Below are positions 1 through 6,590 of a stretch of DNA of 7,078 nt, in pieces (the first letter of the stretch is position 1; the number at the start of each line of letters is the position of its first letter). This DNA is from JALOTE01 sp031422195 (GTDB lineage Bacteria > Pseudomonadota > Alphaproteobacteria > Rhizobiales > Rhizobiaceae). Where the stretch lies: positions 1-7,078 of the forward strand of contig JANOPZ010000071.1 in NCBI GenBank assembly GCA_031422195.1. Direction: 5' to 3'. The translations under genes were made by a program, and so were the position numbers. The notes under the pieces are model-generated. The model had not been told where the DNA came from. It saw only the letters and a program-made list of their open reading frames with translations, and made no database searches.

Positions 1-461
1 TGATTGATGCCACCCATCCATTTGCAAAAAACATATCTTTGAATGCTGTAAAGGCTGCCAGCGTTACGCAATGCCGCTTCATTATTTATGCGCGGGCGGC
101 GTGGGCAAAACAGGCGGGTGACACCTGGATCGAAGCCGAAACTTTAACTGTGGCCCGCGAACTTATTCCTTTTGGTGCAACGGTTTTGCTCGCTCTTGGC
201 AGTCAACATATAACGCTGTTTGCTTCACGCCCGGATGTGCATTTTATTGTGCGAATGGTTGACGCTCCGGCAATGCAATTGCCTCTCCAAAACCACACGC
301 TCATTTTGGGCAAACCCGGTGATGTTGTTGCTGAAGCGCAACTGTTGCTGAAACATAATATTAGCCACATTGTTTGCCGCAATTCAGGCGGACTGGGCGC
401 TTACGCGAAAATTGCGGCGGCGAGAGAATTGAATCTTCCCGTCATTATCATTAATCCTTGA
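1..461 (+). CDS. cobK: Precorrin-6A reductase (CobK/CbiJ family), 3' part only
   Basis: This is the C-terminal 152 residues of a precorrin-6A reductase, the cytoplasmic NAD(P)H-dependent enzyme that reduces the precorrin-6A macrocycle during corrin ring formation in cobalamin biosynthesis. The reading frame is open from base 3 and ends at TGA 459-461. CobK proteins are usually about 250 residues, so roughly the first 100 lie outside the window. Family marks visible here are the DATHPFA segment at bases 6-26 followed by an I-S-x-N pattern, a central GSQHITLF segment (family form G-x-Q-x-x-x-F), R-M-V-D-A-P, and a C-terminal RNSGG with a downstream AKIAAARELNLPV. The family form of that last region is K-N-S-G-G, so the Arg is a conservative change. 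The TTG at 39 is internal and not a start. A lipoprotein hydrolase gene follows after 23 bp on the same strand. The other cobalamin genes, if clustered, must lie to the left. The family assignment is confident and comes from motif recognition, not a search. Confidence 0.9.
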   Translation, partial: IDATHPFAKNISLNAVKAASVTQCRFIIYARAAWAKQAGDTWIEAETLTVARELIPFGATVLLALGSQHITLFASRPDVHFIVRMVDAPAMQLPLQNHTLILGKPGDVVAEAQLLLKHNISHIVCRNSGGLGAYAKIAAARELNLPVIIINP

Positions 462-484
462 CGCTTGCATATTATTGGGACGCT

Positions 485-1627
485 ATGACTATTCAAATCT
501 TTCAACAGTTTCGCGCAGCATTGCTTGTAACCTTGGCTTTGTTTCTGATTGGTTGCGGTAAAGACAATGCAGTTTTAACCGCTAATGTAATGAAGCCTGC
601 GCCTGCGACACTCATTGATGTTTTGGTTTCCACACAGCGGACGCCAGACACAGATCTAAAAATCCTGTTTTCCGCCAATCGCTCCCGAGCATTGTCATTT
701 GCGGAAGTGACTGTTTCAGTGCCGACCAAACGCACGCCAGGCAGTTTGAAATTCGCCGGTCGCAGTGTTGATCTGGCAACAGATTTTGCAGCCGTTCGCA
801 TTGGCCGAATGAACAATCAAAGCGATTTTGTTGCGCGGATTAACGAGCAATTGGCTCTGCAGCCCAATGGCGAAAAGCGCGTATTTGTGTTTGTCCACGG
901 CTATAACGTCAATTTTGCTGCGGGTGTTTTCCGCCATGCGCAATTGATGAAAGATTATAAAGTGCCCGGTGTGGCGGTGCACTTCTCTTGGCCTTCTGCC
1001 GATAAGGTTGGCCTTTACCTTTACGACCGTGACAGTGCCGAGTTCGCCCGTGAAGGCCTTGTTAAAACACTTGATTTGGTACGCAAAAGCAATGCCACAC
1101 ACATTGTATTACTTGGCCATTCGATGGGCGGGTTTTTGGTGATGGAGGCCCTGCGAACGGCAAGCCTGCGCGGAGACACCGGTTTAATTCGCTTGCTTGA
1201 AGCCACTATTTTGGCAGCGCCGGATATTGATGTTGACGTGTTCAACCAACAGCTTGATGCTATTCAGCCCCAACCTGAGCCATTCATCGTTATGGTGTCG
1301 TCCAAAGATCGCGCATTGAAATTTGGTCAACAAATACGTGGTGGCAGTCCGCGTGTTGGCGAGGGTACCGATATTGAAGATTTGCAAGCGCGGGGAATAA
1401 CCGTGGTTGATTTGTCAAAAGTGGAGGGCTCGGATCGCTTAAATCATTCGACATTTGCTTCATCGGAGACCCTGCAAAGGTTGATGACAGGCGGTGTGAT
1501 TGACCCGCTGCTTCAAGGCAATGATGTATTGGCGGCGGAAAATGCACTTGGTGCTGGCCTTGGTGGAATTTCGGATGTATTGTCAGCCTTGGTCTATTTG
1601 CCCGCACGGGCTGTTGGAGTGCGCTGA
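485..1627 (+). CDS. Predicted lipoprotein with DUF900-type alpha/beta-hydrolase domain
   Basis: A predicted serine hydrolase of 380 residues, probably lipid-anchored on the periplasmic side. I chose ATG 485 because it puts a textbook lipoprotein signal at the N-terminus: Arg10, a hydrophobic stretch at 11-22, and lipobox L-I-G-C with Cys24. Gly at +2 does not suggest inner-membrane retention. A GGGA lies 4 bases upstream. The TTG at 458 overlaps the cobK stop but has no visible ribosome site. The hydrolase domain covers about 130-330: the strand VFVFVHGYN (133-141), HFSWPS (166-171), and the nucleophile elbow GHSMGG (211-216) with Ser213 as nucleophile. Asp275 (SSKDRAL) and His321 (LNHSTF) are inferred to complete the triad. 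This pattern fits the DUF900 esterase/lipase-like family, whose physiological substrate is generally unknown. The 23-bp spacing suggests co-transcription with cobK, but no corrinoid role can be inferred. The hydrolase fold is well supported and the substrate is unknown. Confidence 0.85.
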   Translation: MTIQIFQQFRAALLVTLALFLIGCGKDNAVLTANVMKPAPATLIDVLVSTQRTPDTDLKILFSANRSRALSFAEVTVSVPTKRTPGSLKFAGRSVDLATDFAAVRIGRMNNQSDFVARINEQLALQPNGEKRVFVFVHGYNVNFAAGVFRHAQLMKDYKVPGVAVHFSWPSADKVGLYLYDRDSAEFAREGLVKTLDLVRKSNATHIVLLGHSMGGFLVMEALRTASLRGDTGLIRLLEATILAAPDIDVDVFNQQLDAIQPQPEPFIVMVSSKDRALKFGQQIRGGSPRVGEGTDIEDLQARGITVVDLSKVEGSDRLNHSTFASSETLQRLMTGGVIDPLLQGNDVLAAENALGAGLGGISDVLSALVYLPARAVGVR

Positions 1628-1718
1628 TATGGACATTGTTTTTACCTCTTAAGGTTTTCTCCTGTTTTGTTTTAATCGCTTGAACCGCTGGCTTGGCCGC
1701 GGTCTTGCTTGAATTTCA

Positions 1719-1723
1719 AAGGG
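1719..1723 (+). promoter_or_regulatory. Shine-Dalgarno of the MFS exporter gene
   Basis: AAGGG lies 6 bases before ATG 1730. It decides the start in favour of this ATG over the in-frame TTG at 1709, which has no comparable site and would add seven residues of non-family sequence. Confidence 0.7.
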
Positions 1724-1729
1724 TTACAA

Positions 1730-2923
1730 ATGTCTTCGCAAACATTCCGCTTGGCTGCGGTGCTGGGCTTGCTCTCTTGTGTCGGTCCTTTCGCAATTGA
1801 CATGATTCTTCCTGCCATGCCTGCTTTGGCTGCTGATTTTAACGCGACCGTTGGGACGGCGCAAATAACACTGACTGCGTTTTTTCTGGCATTTGGCGTT
1901 TCCCAATTAATATGGGGGCCGTGGTCTGATGCGGTTGGCCGCAAATTGCCGCTGTATGTCGGCCTGATCATTTTTGCAATTGGCTCGCTCGCCTGCGCTT
2001 TTGCACCGACTATGAATTGGTTAATTGCCGCGCGTTTTCTGCAAGGCATTGGCGCAGCCGTGGTTATGGTTCTCCCGCGCGCTATCATCCGCGACACAAC
2101 CACCGGCAATGATGCAACGCGGCTGATGGCCACCGTCATGCTGGTCATTTCAGTCTCGCCAATGCTTGCACCGTTGTTCGGCAGTGCTGTGATTGCTTTT
2201 GCCGGTTGGCATTGGATTTTTATCATATTGGCTATTGCCGCTATTGCCAGCATTCTACTCACCGCAACGATGCTTCCCGAAACGCTGAATGACCAAGATA
2301 AAGTGCCGGTCAATTTTGCCAATATAGTGGCAGGAACCAAGACTTTGTTTTCGTCAAAATCCTTTATGGGCTTAACGTTTATCGGTGGCTTTGGCATGGC
2401 CAGCTTTTTTGTGTTTATTGCCTCGGCCAGCTTTGTTTACACGCAGCAATATGGGCTAACCCCAACGCAGTTTTCAATTGCATTTGCGATCAACGCGATT
2501 GGCTTTTTTGGCGCATCGCAGCTGGCAGCAAACTTCGGCGAGCGGTTCGGTATGAAGACAGTCATTGCCTATGCCAGCGCCGGTTTTGCTTGTTTCACTG
2601 TTGGTCTGTTTTTGTTGACACTTGGCGGCTTCACCAGTCTCTACCTTTTGATCGTTATGTTAATTGGAGCTAATGCTTGTCTCGGCCTGATTATACCTTC
2701 CACAATGGTGCTGGCGCTTGATGATCACGGCGAGATTGCCGGTCTTGCTTCGTCAATCGGTGGAACGCTGCAAATGCTGGCAGGCAGCGCGATGATTGCA
2801 TTGGTGTCGCCGTTTTTTGACGGCACCAGTCTGCCAATGACGGCTGCGATAGCCGTTTGCGGTGTTGGTGCGTTTGTATTGAGCCGTTTTGTTTTGGGTC
2901 GTCATCAAGTGGCGGTCGCTTAA
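1730..2923 (+). CDS. MFS multidrug exporter, Bcr/CflA type
   Basis: A 397-residue inner-membrane transporter of the major facilitator superfamily, drug:H+ antiporter 12-helix group, closest by motif to the Bcr/CflA exporters (bicyclomycin, chloramphenicol and related compounds). Length is normal for that group. Helix 1 carries the acidic D-M-I-L-P-A-M-P pattern (24-31), matching the conserved helix-1 Asp of Bcr-like proteins. Motif A is intact as GPWSDAVGRKLPL (63-75). Helix 4 has RFLQGIGAA (102-110). Helix 5 has the antiporter-type S-P-x-x-A-P-x-x-G pattern (143-151), followed by GWHWIF (159-164). A polar loop at about 183-210 separates the two six-helix halves. The gene stands 102 bp after the hydrolase gene, with its own Shine-Dalgarno and a terminator directly after the stop, so it may be its own unit. 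I saw no convincing -35/-10 pair and no adjacent regulator. The real substrate cannot be predicted, and physiological metabolite export is equally possible. Confidence 0.9.
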   Translation: MSSQTFRLAAVLGLLSCVGPFAIDMILPAMPALAADFNATVGTAQITLTAFFLAFGVSQLIWGPWSDAVGRKLPLYVGLIIFAIGSLACAFAPTMNWLIAARFLQGIGAAVVMVLPRAIIRDTTTGNDATRLMATVMLVISVSPMLAPLFGSAVIAFAGWHWIFIILAIAAIASILLTATMLPETLNDQDKVPVNFANIVAGTKTLFSSKSFMGLTFIGGFGMASFFVFIASASFVYTQQYGLTPTQFSIAFAINAIGFFGASQLAANFGERFGMKTVIAYASAGFACFTVGLFLLTLGGFTSLYLLIVMLIGANACLGLIIPSTMVLALDDHGEIAGLASSIGGTLQMLAGSAMIALVSPFFDGTSLPMTAAIAVCGVGAFVLSRFVLGRHQVAVA

Positions 2924-3029
2924 TTTTAGAGCAGCGGGAGTTCAAATGAACTCTCGCTGCTCTAAGTTTTTGTTTTATCGTATCGTTTGAGCGGAAAACC
3001 GCTCACGCTTTTCCGCACGATACTCTAAG
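2924..3029. repeat. RIME-like palindromic intergenic mosaic element
   Basis: The gap between the converging genes is filled by two adjacent inverted repeats joined by a T-rich linker. The first is 17 bp per arm (2928-2944 and 2947-2963). The second has arms 2980-2986 with 3017-3023 (GTATCGT/ACGATAC) and 2991-2998 with 3009-3016 (GCGGAAAA/TTTTCCGC), with an unpaired TTGA on one side and a 10-base loop. An alternative inner hairpin, GAGCGG-AAAA-CCGCTC (2989-3004), competes with it. The order, meaning an AGAGC palindrome, then CTAAGTTTTTGTTTT, then a GGAAAACCGC...CACGCTTTTCC palindrome ending in CTCTAA, matches what I remember of Rhizobiales intergenic mosaic elements (RIME type). The element ends within a few bases of both genes and overlaps the stop codon of the ATPase gene (3025-3027). 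Palindromic structure is certain. Family membership is recognition from memory and needs a genome-wide copy search. Confidence 0.7.
2926..2976 (+). terminator. Intrinsic terminator after the MFS gene
   Basis: A long stem, 17 bp plus two outer T-A pairs, with one G-T wobble and a tiny loop around 2944-2947, is followed at once by AAGTTTTTGTTTT (2964-2976). This is the form of a Rho-independent terminator for + strand transcription, starting two bases after the MFS stop. On the - strand the bases after the stem read AAAATTA, so there is no U-tract, and termination of the ABC operon here would have to rely on the stems alone or on Rho. Confidence 0.75.
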
Positions 3030-4620
3030 TGCCCAAAATCTTTGCCAAATCAGGCGCGGCGGCGACCAATTCTTTAGCCGCGTCTGATTTCGGGTTATCC
3101 AGTACGTCTGATGTTTTACCGTGTTCTACTATCCGGCCAGCACTCATCACCAAAACGCGGTCGGTGATGGCGCGGGCCACATGCAAGTCATGCGTGATGA
3201 ACAGGCAGGCAAGACCAAGGTTTGCATTGAGTTCTGCAAATACGTCCAGCACTTGCGCGCGTATGGAAACATCGAGTGCTGAGACGGGCTCATCTGCCGC
3301 GATTAATTTCGGCTTCGTAATCAAAGCGCGCGCAATAGCAATGCGTTGGCGTTGGCCCCCGGAAAACTGGTGCGGGTAGCGGTCAAGAACATCTTCGCCA
3401 AGACCAACCTGCGCCAGAACTGCACTTGCAAGCTGCCGTGCATCGTGGCGCAATAGTGGTTGATCAAGCAGATGCAGTGGTTCGCACACCAACCATTCCA
3501 CCGTCTTGCGCGGGTTAAATGAGCCATACGGATCTTGAAACACGATTTGCATATTGCGGCGGGCGGCGCGACGTTCAGCGTCTGTCGCTGCGTTTATATC
3601 AATTCCGCCAAGCTTGATCGACCCTGATGTTGGTTTGTGCAGCGCTAAAATCATGCGGGCGAGCGTGGATTTTCCACAGCCAGAGCGGCCGACCAGCGCC
3701 ACCATTTCGCCTTCGTTGACGCAGAGCGAAACATCGTCCACCGCACGAAAATGCCCGGGTTTTTTGAACAGCGATGTGCGGGGTAAGGCGTAATCGCGGC
3801 AGACATTGGTGATTTGGAGCAGGGCTGCGCCCCCGGAGCGGATCGTGCGCTTTGGCACATAGGTTGAAGCCTTGGCCAATTGGCGTGTGTAAGGCTCATG
3901 CATTTCGCGCAGAACCTGTTTTGCAGGCCCAGCTTCAACCACTTTACCATTTTGCAAAATCACAATCCTATCGGCCATCGATGCCACAACCGCCAAATCA
4001 TGGCTGATCAACATCAAGCCCATACCGCGTTCTTTTGCAAGATCGCGCAACAGCTCTAGAATTTGCGCTTGCAGCACCACGTCAAGCGCCGTTGTGGGCT
4101 CGTCAGCTATAAGCAGGCGTGGGTTTAGGGCGCAGGCAATAGCGATCACCACACGCTGACGTTGCCCACCGGAAAGTTCATGGGGATACCGGTCAAGCGG
4201 AAATTGCGAAGGGGCCAGGCCAACACGTTCAAGCATCTGCGCTGCTTTTTCGCGTGCCGCAACTTTGCTGATTTTTGTATGCCAGATAATGCCTTCAGCC
4301 ACTTGGTCGCCAATGGTTTTAACCGGGTTTAGCGCAGTCATTGGCTCTTGGAACACCATGCCAATATCATCGCCGCGAAGCGCTCCGATGGCATGTTCGT
4401 CAAGTTCAAGGAGATTTCGGCCTTCAAACAGAACTTCACCTTTGGCGCGCGCACCGTCGGGTAACAATCCAATGGAAGCCAGCGCTGTCATGGTTTTGCC
4501 TGACCCGCTTTCGCCTACAATTCCAACAATTTCGCCTGCTTGGATATCAAAGCTGACATCGTCTAAGGCTGTGAAGCGGCCAAACCGCAATATAAGATTT
4601 CGGATTGAAAGCAGGCTCAT
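3025..4620 (-). CDS. Fused double ATPase of a peptide-type ABC importer (DppD-DppF fusion)
   Basis: A 531-residue cytoplasmic protein holding both nucleotide-binding domains of a dipeptide/oligopeptide/nickel-type ABC importer, which powers uptake through the two permeases encoded just upstream. Domain 1 has Walker A GESGSGKT (36-43), Q-loop Gln91, signature LSGGQ (149-153), Walker B LLIADE (169-174) and H-loop His207. It ends with the H-E-P-Y-T-R-Q-L tail (241-248) typical of this subfamily. Domain 2 has Walker A GRSGCGKS (311-318), Gln362, signature FSGGQ (419-423), Walker B LIAADE (439-444) and His477. All catalytic elements are intact in both halves, so both sites should hydrolyse ATP. 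Domain 2 lacks a clear HPYT tail, and no cysteine cluster is present. The length fits fused ATPases such as YejF. The start ATG overlaps the upstream permease stop in ATGA (4617-4620), which indicates translational coupling. This is the last gene of the operon. Substrate unknown. Confidence 0.93.
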   Translation of the reverse strand: MSLLSIRNLILRFGRFTALDDVSFDIQAGEIVGIVGESGSGKTMTALASIGLLPDGARAKGEVLFEGRNLLELDEHAIGALRGDDIGMVFQEPMTALNPVKTIGDQVAEGIIWHTKISKVAAREKAAQMLERVGLAPSQFPLDRYPHELSGGQRQRVVIAIACALNPRLLIADEPTTALDVVLQAQILELLRDLAKERGMGLMLISHDLAVVASMADRIVILQNGKVVEAGPAKQVLREMHEPYTRQLAKASTYVPKRTIRSGGAALLQITNVCRDYALPRTSLFKKPGHFRAVDDVSLCVNEGEMVALVGRSGCGKSTLARMILALHKPTSGSIKLGGIDINAATDAERRAARRNMQIVFQDPYGSFNPRKTVEWLVCEPLHLLDQPLLRHDARQLASAVLAQVGLGEDVLDRYPHQFSGGQRQRIAIARALITKPKLIAADEPVSALDVSIRAQVLDVFAELNANLGLACLFITHDLHVARAITDRVLVMSAGRIVEHGKTSDVLDNPKSDAAKELVAAAPDLAKILGT

Positions 4621-5483
4621 TTGGCACGGCTCAATTTTGGGTCAAGCACATCGCGTAGGCCATCGCCCATCAGGTTTAAGCCCAACACCGAAATGACAAT
4701 TGCCAGCCCCGGAAACAGCGCTGTATGCGGACCGATTGCCATCATAGTTTGCGCTTCGGCCAACATGCGGCCCCAGCTTGGAGCCGGTGGCTGAGCGCCC
4801 AGACCGAGGTATGAGAGGCCAGCTTCAGCCAGAATGCCCAATGAAAATTGGATAGTTCCCTGCACAATCAGCAAATGCGCCATGTTGGGCAAAATATGTT
4901 CCAGCGTGATCTGAATACGATTTTTACCGGCAGCACGGGCAGCCAGAATAAAATCCCGGGGCCATAAAGCCATAGCGCCAGCACGCGCCACACGGGCAAA
5001 AACCGGGATATTAAAAATACCAATTGCAATAATCGCATTGACAGCGCCGGGACCAAAAATGGCTGTGATCATCACCGCTGACAACAAAGCCGGGAAGGCA
5101 AACACCACATCATTGCCGCGCATCAGCACAGTGTCTATGAGCCCGCCGCGCGCTGCAGCCCAACAACCAAGCGGAATACCGATTAACAATCCAATGCCGA
5201 CTGCAACGCAAGCAACCGCAATAGAATTGCGCGCACCAACCATAATCATCGATAAAATATCACGACCAAAATGATCTGTGCCAAGCCAATAGACGAACGA
5301 AGGGGTTTTGAGACGTTCGCTGATCGTGACCAGTGAAACATCATAGGGCGTCCAAAAAAACGACACCAAGCCGCCTGCAAAAATAAAAAGCGATAAAATC
5401 AAGCCAGTTAAAAACGCAGGGTTACGGATCGCCAAAGAAATGATGCCCGGCGTTGGCAATTTTCGAGTTTTCGAATCGGCCAT
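4617..5483 (-). CDS. DppC-type ABC permease subunit
   Basis: A 288-residue inner-membrane subunit that pairs with the DppB-type protein to form the channel of a peptide-type ABC importer. The short polar N-terminus is followed by helix 1 (about 22-44), then the diagnostic DppC segment LGTDHFGRD (67-75), then the transport domain with about five more helices. The cytoplasmic EAA loop that docks on the ATPases is at about 179-200 (AARAAGKNRIQI...HILPN). SYLGLGAQPP-x-P-SWG (224-238) and the C-terminal LNLMGDGLRDVLDP (269-282) are both typical of DppC/OppC proteins. Length is normal. I chose ATG 5483 over the TTG one codon upstream. It shares one base with the TGA of the preceding permease (TGATG), so translation is probably coupled. 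It also overlaps the ATPase gene by four bases. The subunit role is clear and the substrate is not. Confidence 0.93.
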   Translation of the reverse strand: MADSKTRKLPTPGIISLAIRNPAFLTGLILSLFIFAGGLVSFFWTPYDVSLVTISERLKTPSFVYWLGTDHFGRDILSMIMVGARNSIAVACVAVGIGLLIGIPLGCWAAARGGLIDTVLMRGNDVVFAFPALLSAVMITAIFGPGAVNAIIAIGIFNIPVFARVARAGAMALWPRDFILAARAAGKNRIQITLEHILPNMAHLLIVQGTIQFSLGILAEAGLSYLGLGAQPPAPSWGRMLAEAQTMMAIGPHTALFPGLAIVISVLGLNLMGDGLRDVLDPKLSRAK

Positions 5484-6517
5484 CAAGCGGGCCTGCGCAA
5501 TCTGGGGTCGGCAATGACGTAAAGCAAATCAACGATTAAATTGACCAAAATGACAGCGGCAACCAGCAGCATCACCACGCTTTGCACGACAATCAAATCA
5601 CGCTGCGTGATCGCCTGAAACACCATTCGGCCAAGACCTTGGAGATAAAAGACGTTTTCAATAATAATAGTGCCTGATAATAAAAACGAGAATTGCAGCC
5701 CTAAAATTGTGAGCACCGGTATCATGGCATTGCGCAAAGCGTGACGCCGGATAACAAGGTTCCGCGGCAAGCCTTTAGCGCGGGCAGTGCGGATGTAATC
5801 CTCGCCCAAAACCTCCAGCAAAGCGGAACGGGTTACGCGCGCGAGAATTGCGGCTTGAGGCAGAGCCAAGGCAATCGATGGTAAAATCAAAGCTTTCAAA
5901 GCGGGTGTGAAACCACCTTCCCAACCCGGAAAGCCCCCGGCAGGCAATTTCAACCATTGAAAAAAATTGAATATCGGTGACAGAAGTGTCGCTAAGCCAC
6001 CCCAAAATCCACCTTGGCTGATCCAAGCTTGAGCCTGAAACGGCAGCAGCACAAATGCGTAAACCAGCAAAATGGCAAACCAAAAATTGGGAATTGCTAT
6101 ACCAATTTGGGCAATTCCCATCGAAACTGTATCTGCCGTTTTGCCGTGCCGACTCGCTGCATAAAGGCCAAAAGGAATTGCAATAAATGTGGAAAGGAAA
6201 AGCGCCATAATCGCAAGCGGCAGCGACACAGAAATTGCACCCGAAACGAGTTCAGATACGGGCACCGAGTAAGTGTAAGAGCGGCCCATATCACCGCTGA
6301 TAAAGCCTAATAGCCACTGGAAATAGCGCGTCAAAAGCGGGGCGTTGAGACCCATTTGATCTCGCATCGCCTGCACAGCCTCTTCAGAGGCACTGATCCC
6401 CATCATGAGCCGGGCAGCATCGCCCGGTAGCACATTCATCACCGCAAAAACGACCAAGGAAGCAAGCAGAAGTGTAATTGCAGCAAGGACAATGCGAGAC
6501 ACTATAAAGCCAATCAT
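5483..6517 (-). CDS. DppB-type ABC permease subunit
   Basis: A 344-residue inner-membrane permease, partner of the DppC-type subunit. Helix 1 (about 5-28) runs into FAVMNVLPGDAA (24-35), the usual N-terminal mark of DppB/OppB/NikB proteins (V-x-x-L-P-G-D). The segment MRDQMGLNAPLLTRYFQWL (51-69) and GDMGRSY (75-81) also fit. The EAA loop is at about 241-263 (YIRTARAKGL...HALRNA). The end NLIVDLLYVIADPRLR (326-341) is the family C-terminus. I chose ATG 6517 because GAAGAGG lies 5 bases upstream and helix 1 then starts directly. The in-frame ATG at 6550 would add 11 charged residues and sit inside a strong hairpin. One oddity is about 27 extra residues (161-188) between NFWFAILL and LPAGGF, where most relatives have a short K-L-G-W-like link. 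The gene follows the binding-protein gene after 73 bp and shares one base with the next permease gene. Confidence 0.92.
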   Translation of the reverse strand: MIGFIVSRIVLAAITLLLASLVVFAVMNVLPGDAARLMMGISASEEAVQAMRDQMGLNAPLLTRYFQWLLGFISGDMGRSYTYSVPVSELVSGAISVSLPLAIMALFLSTFIAIPFGLYAASRHGKTADTVSMGIAQIGIAIPNFWFAILLVYAFVLLPFQAQAWISQGGFWGGLATLLSPIFNFFQWLKLPAGGFPGWEGGFTPALKALILPSIALALPQAAILARVTRSALLEVLGEDYIRTARAKGLPRNLVIRRHALRNAMIPVLTILGLQFSFLLSGTIIIENVFYLQGLGRMVFQAITQRDLIVVQSVVMLLVAAVILVNLIVDLLYVIADPRLRRPA

Positions 6518-6522
6518 TTTGG

Positions 6523-6529
6523 CCTCTTC
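6523..6529 (-). promoter_or_regulatory. Shine-Dalgarno of the DppB-type permease gene
   Basis: GAAGAGG on the - strand, 5 bases before ATG 6517. It settles the start at 6517 instead of the upstream in-frame ATG at 6550. It lies eight bases beyond the foot of the intergenic hairpin, so it should remain free in the message. Confidence 0.7.
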
Positions 6530-6536
6530 ATGCAGA

Positions 6537-6565
6537 AATGGCAGGCACATAAGATGCCTGCCATT
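6537..6565 (-). promoter_or_regulatory. Intergenic hairpin between binding-protein and permease genes
   Basis: A perfect 11-bp inverted repeat (AATGGCAGGCA at 6537-6547, TGCCTGCCATT at 6555-6565) with a 7-base loop. It begins 25 bases after the binding-protein stop on the - strand. The bases after the stem read TCTGCATG, so there is no U-tract and it is not a canonical terminator. In many binding-protein-dependent ABC operons, hairpins at this place protect the 3' end of the binding-protein message or cause partial termination, giving more binding protein than permease. That role is inferred here. The structure itself is directly visible. Confidence 0.65.
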
Positions 6566-6590
6566 GTTAACTTAAGGATTTGAAATTTGC

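Noticed and set aside
458..484. TTG start of the hydrolase gene overlapping the cobK stop (TTGA)
   Set aside because: There is no Shine-Dalgarno before it, and it would place nine residues ahead of a complete lipoprotein signal. ATG 485 gives the proper signal peptide and has GGGA upstream.
1628..1729. Possible promoter in the gap before the MFS gene (TTGAAC at 1680-1685)
   Set aside because: No matching -10 hexamer lies at 16-18 bases spacing, and no operator-like palindrome is visible, so the claim cannot be supported from sequence alone.
1672..2397. A 241-codon open frame on the - strand opposite the MFS gene
   Set aside because: It is antisense to a clear membrane transporter. Its composition (many Ala, Ile, Lys and Pro, no recognisable domain) is what a reversed hydrophobic gene gives, and there is no credible ribosome site or family motif.
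4265..4696. Open frames on the + strand opposite the ATPase gene (for example 143 codons here)
   Set aside because: They are shadows of the intact ATPase gene, with no start context, domain or neighbour that would support translation.
6518..6550. Upstream in-frame ATG (6550) for the DppB-type permease
   Set aside because: It lies in the loop of the intergenic hairpin, has no free ribosome site and adds a charged N-terminal extension. ATG 6517 has GAAGAGG at good spacing.
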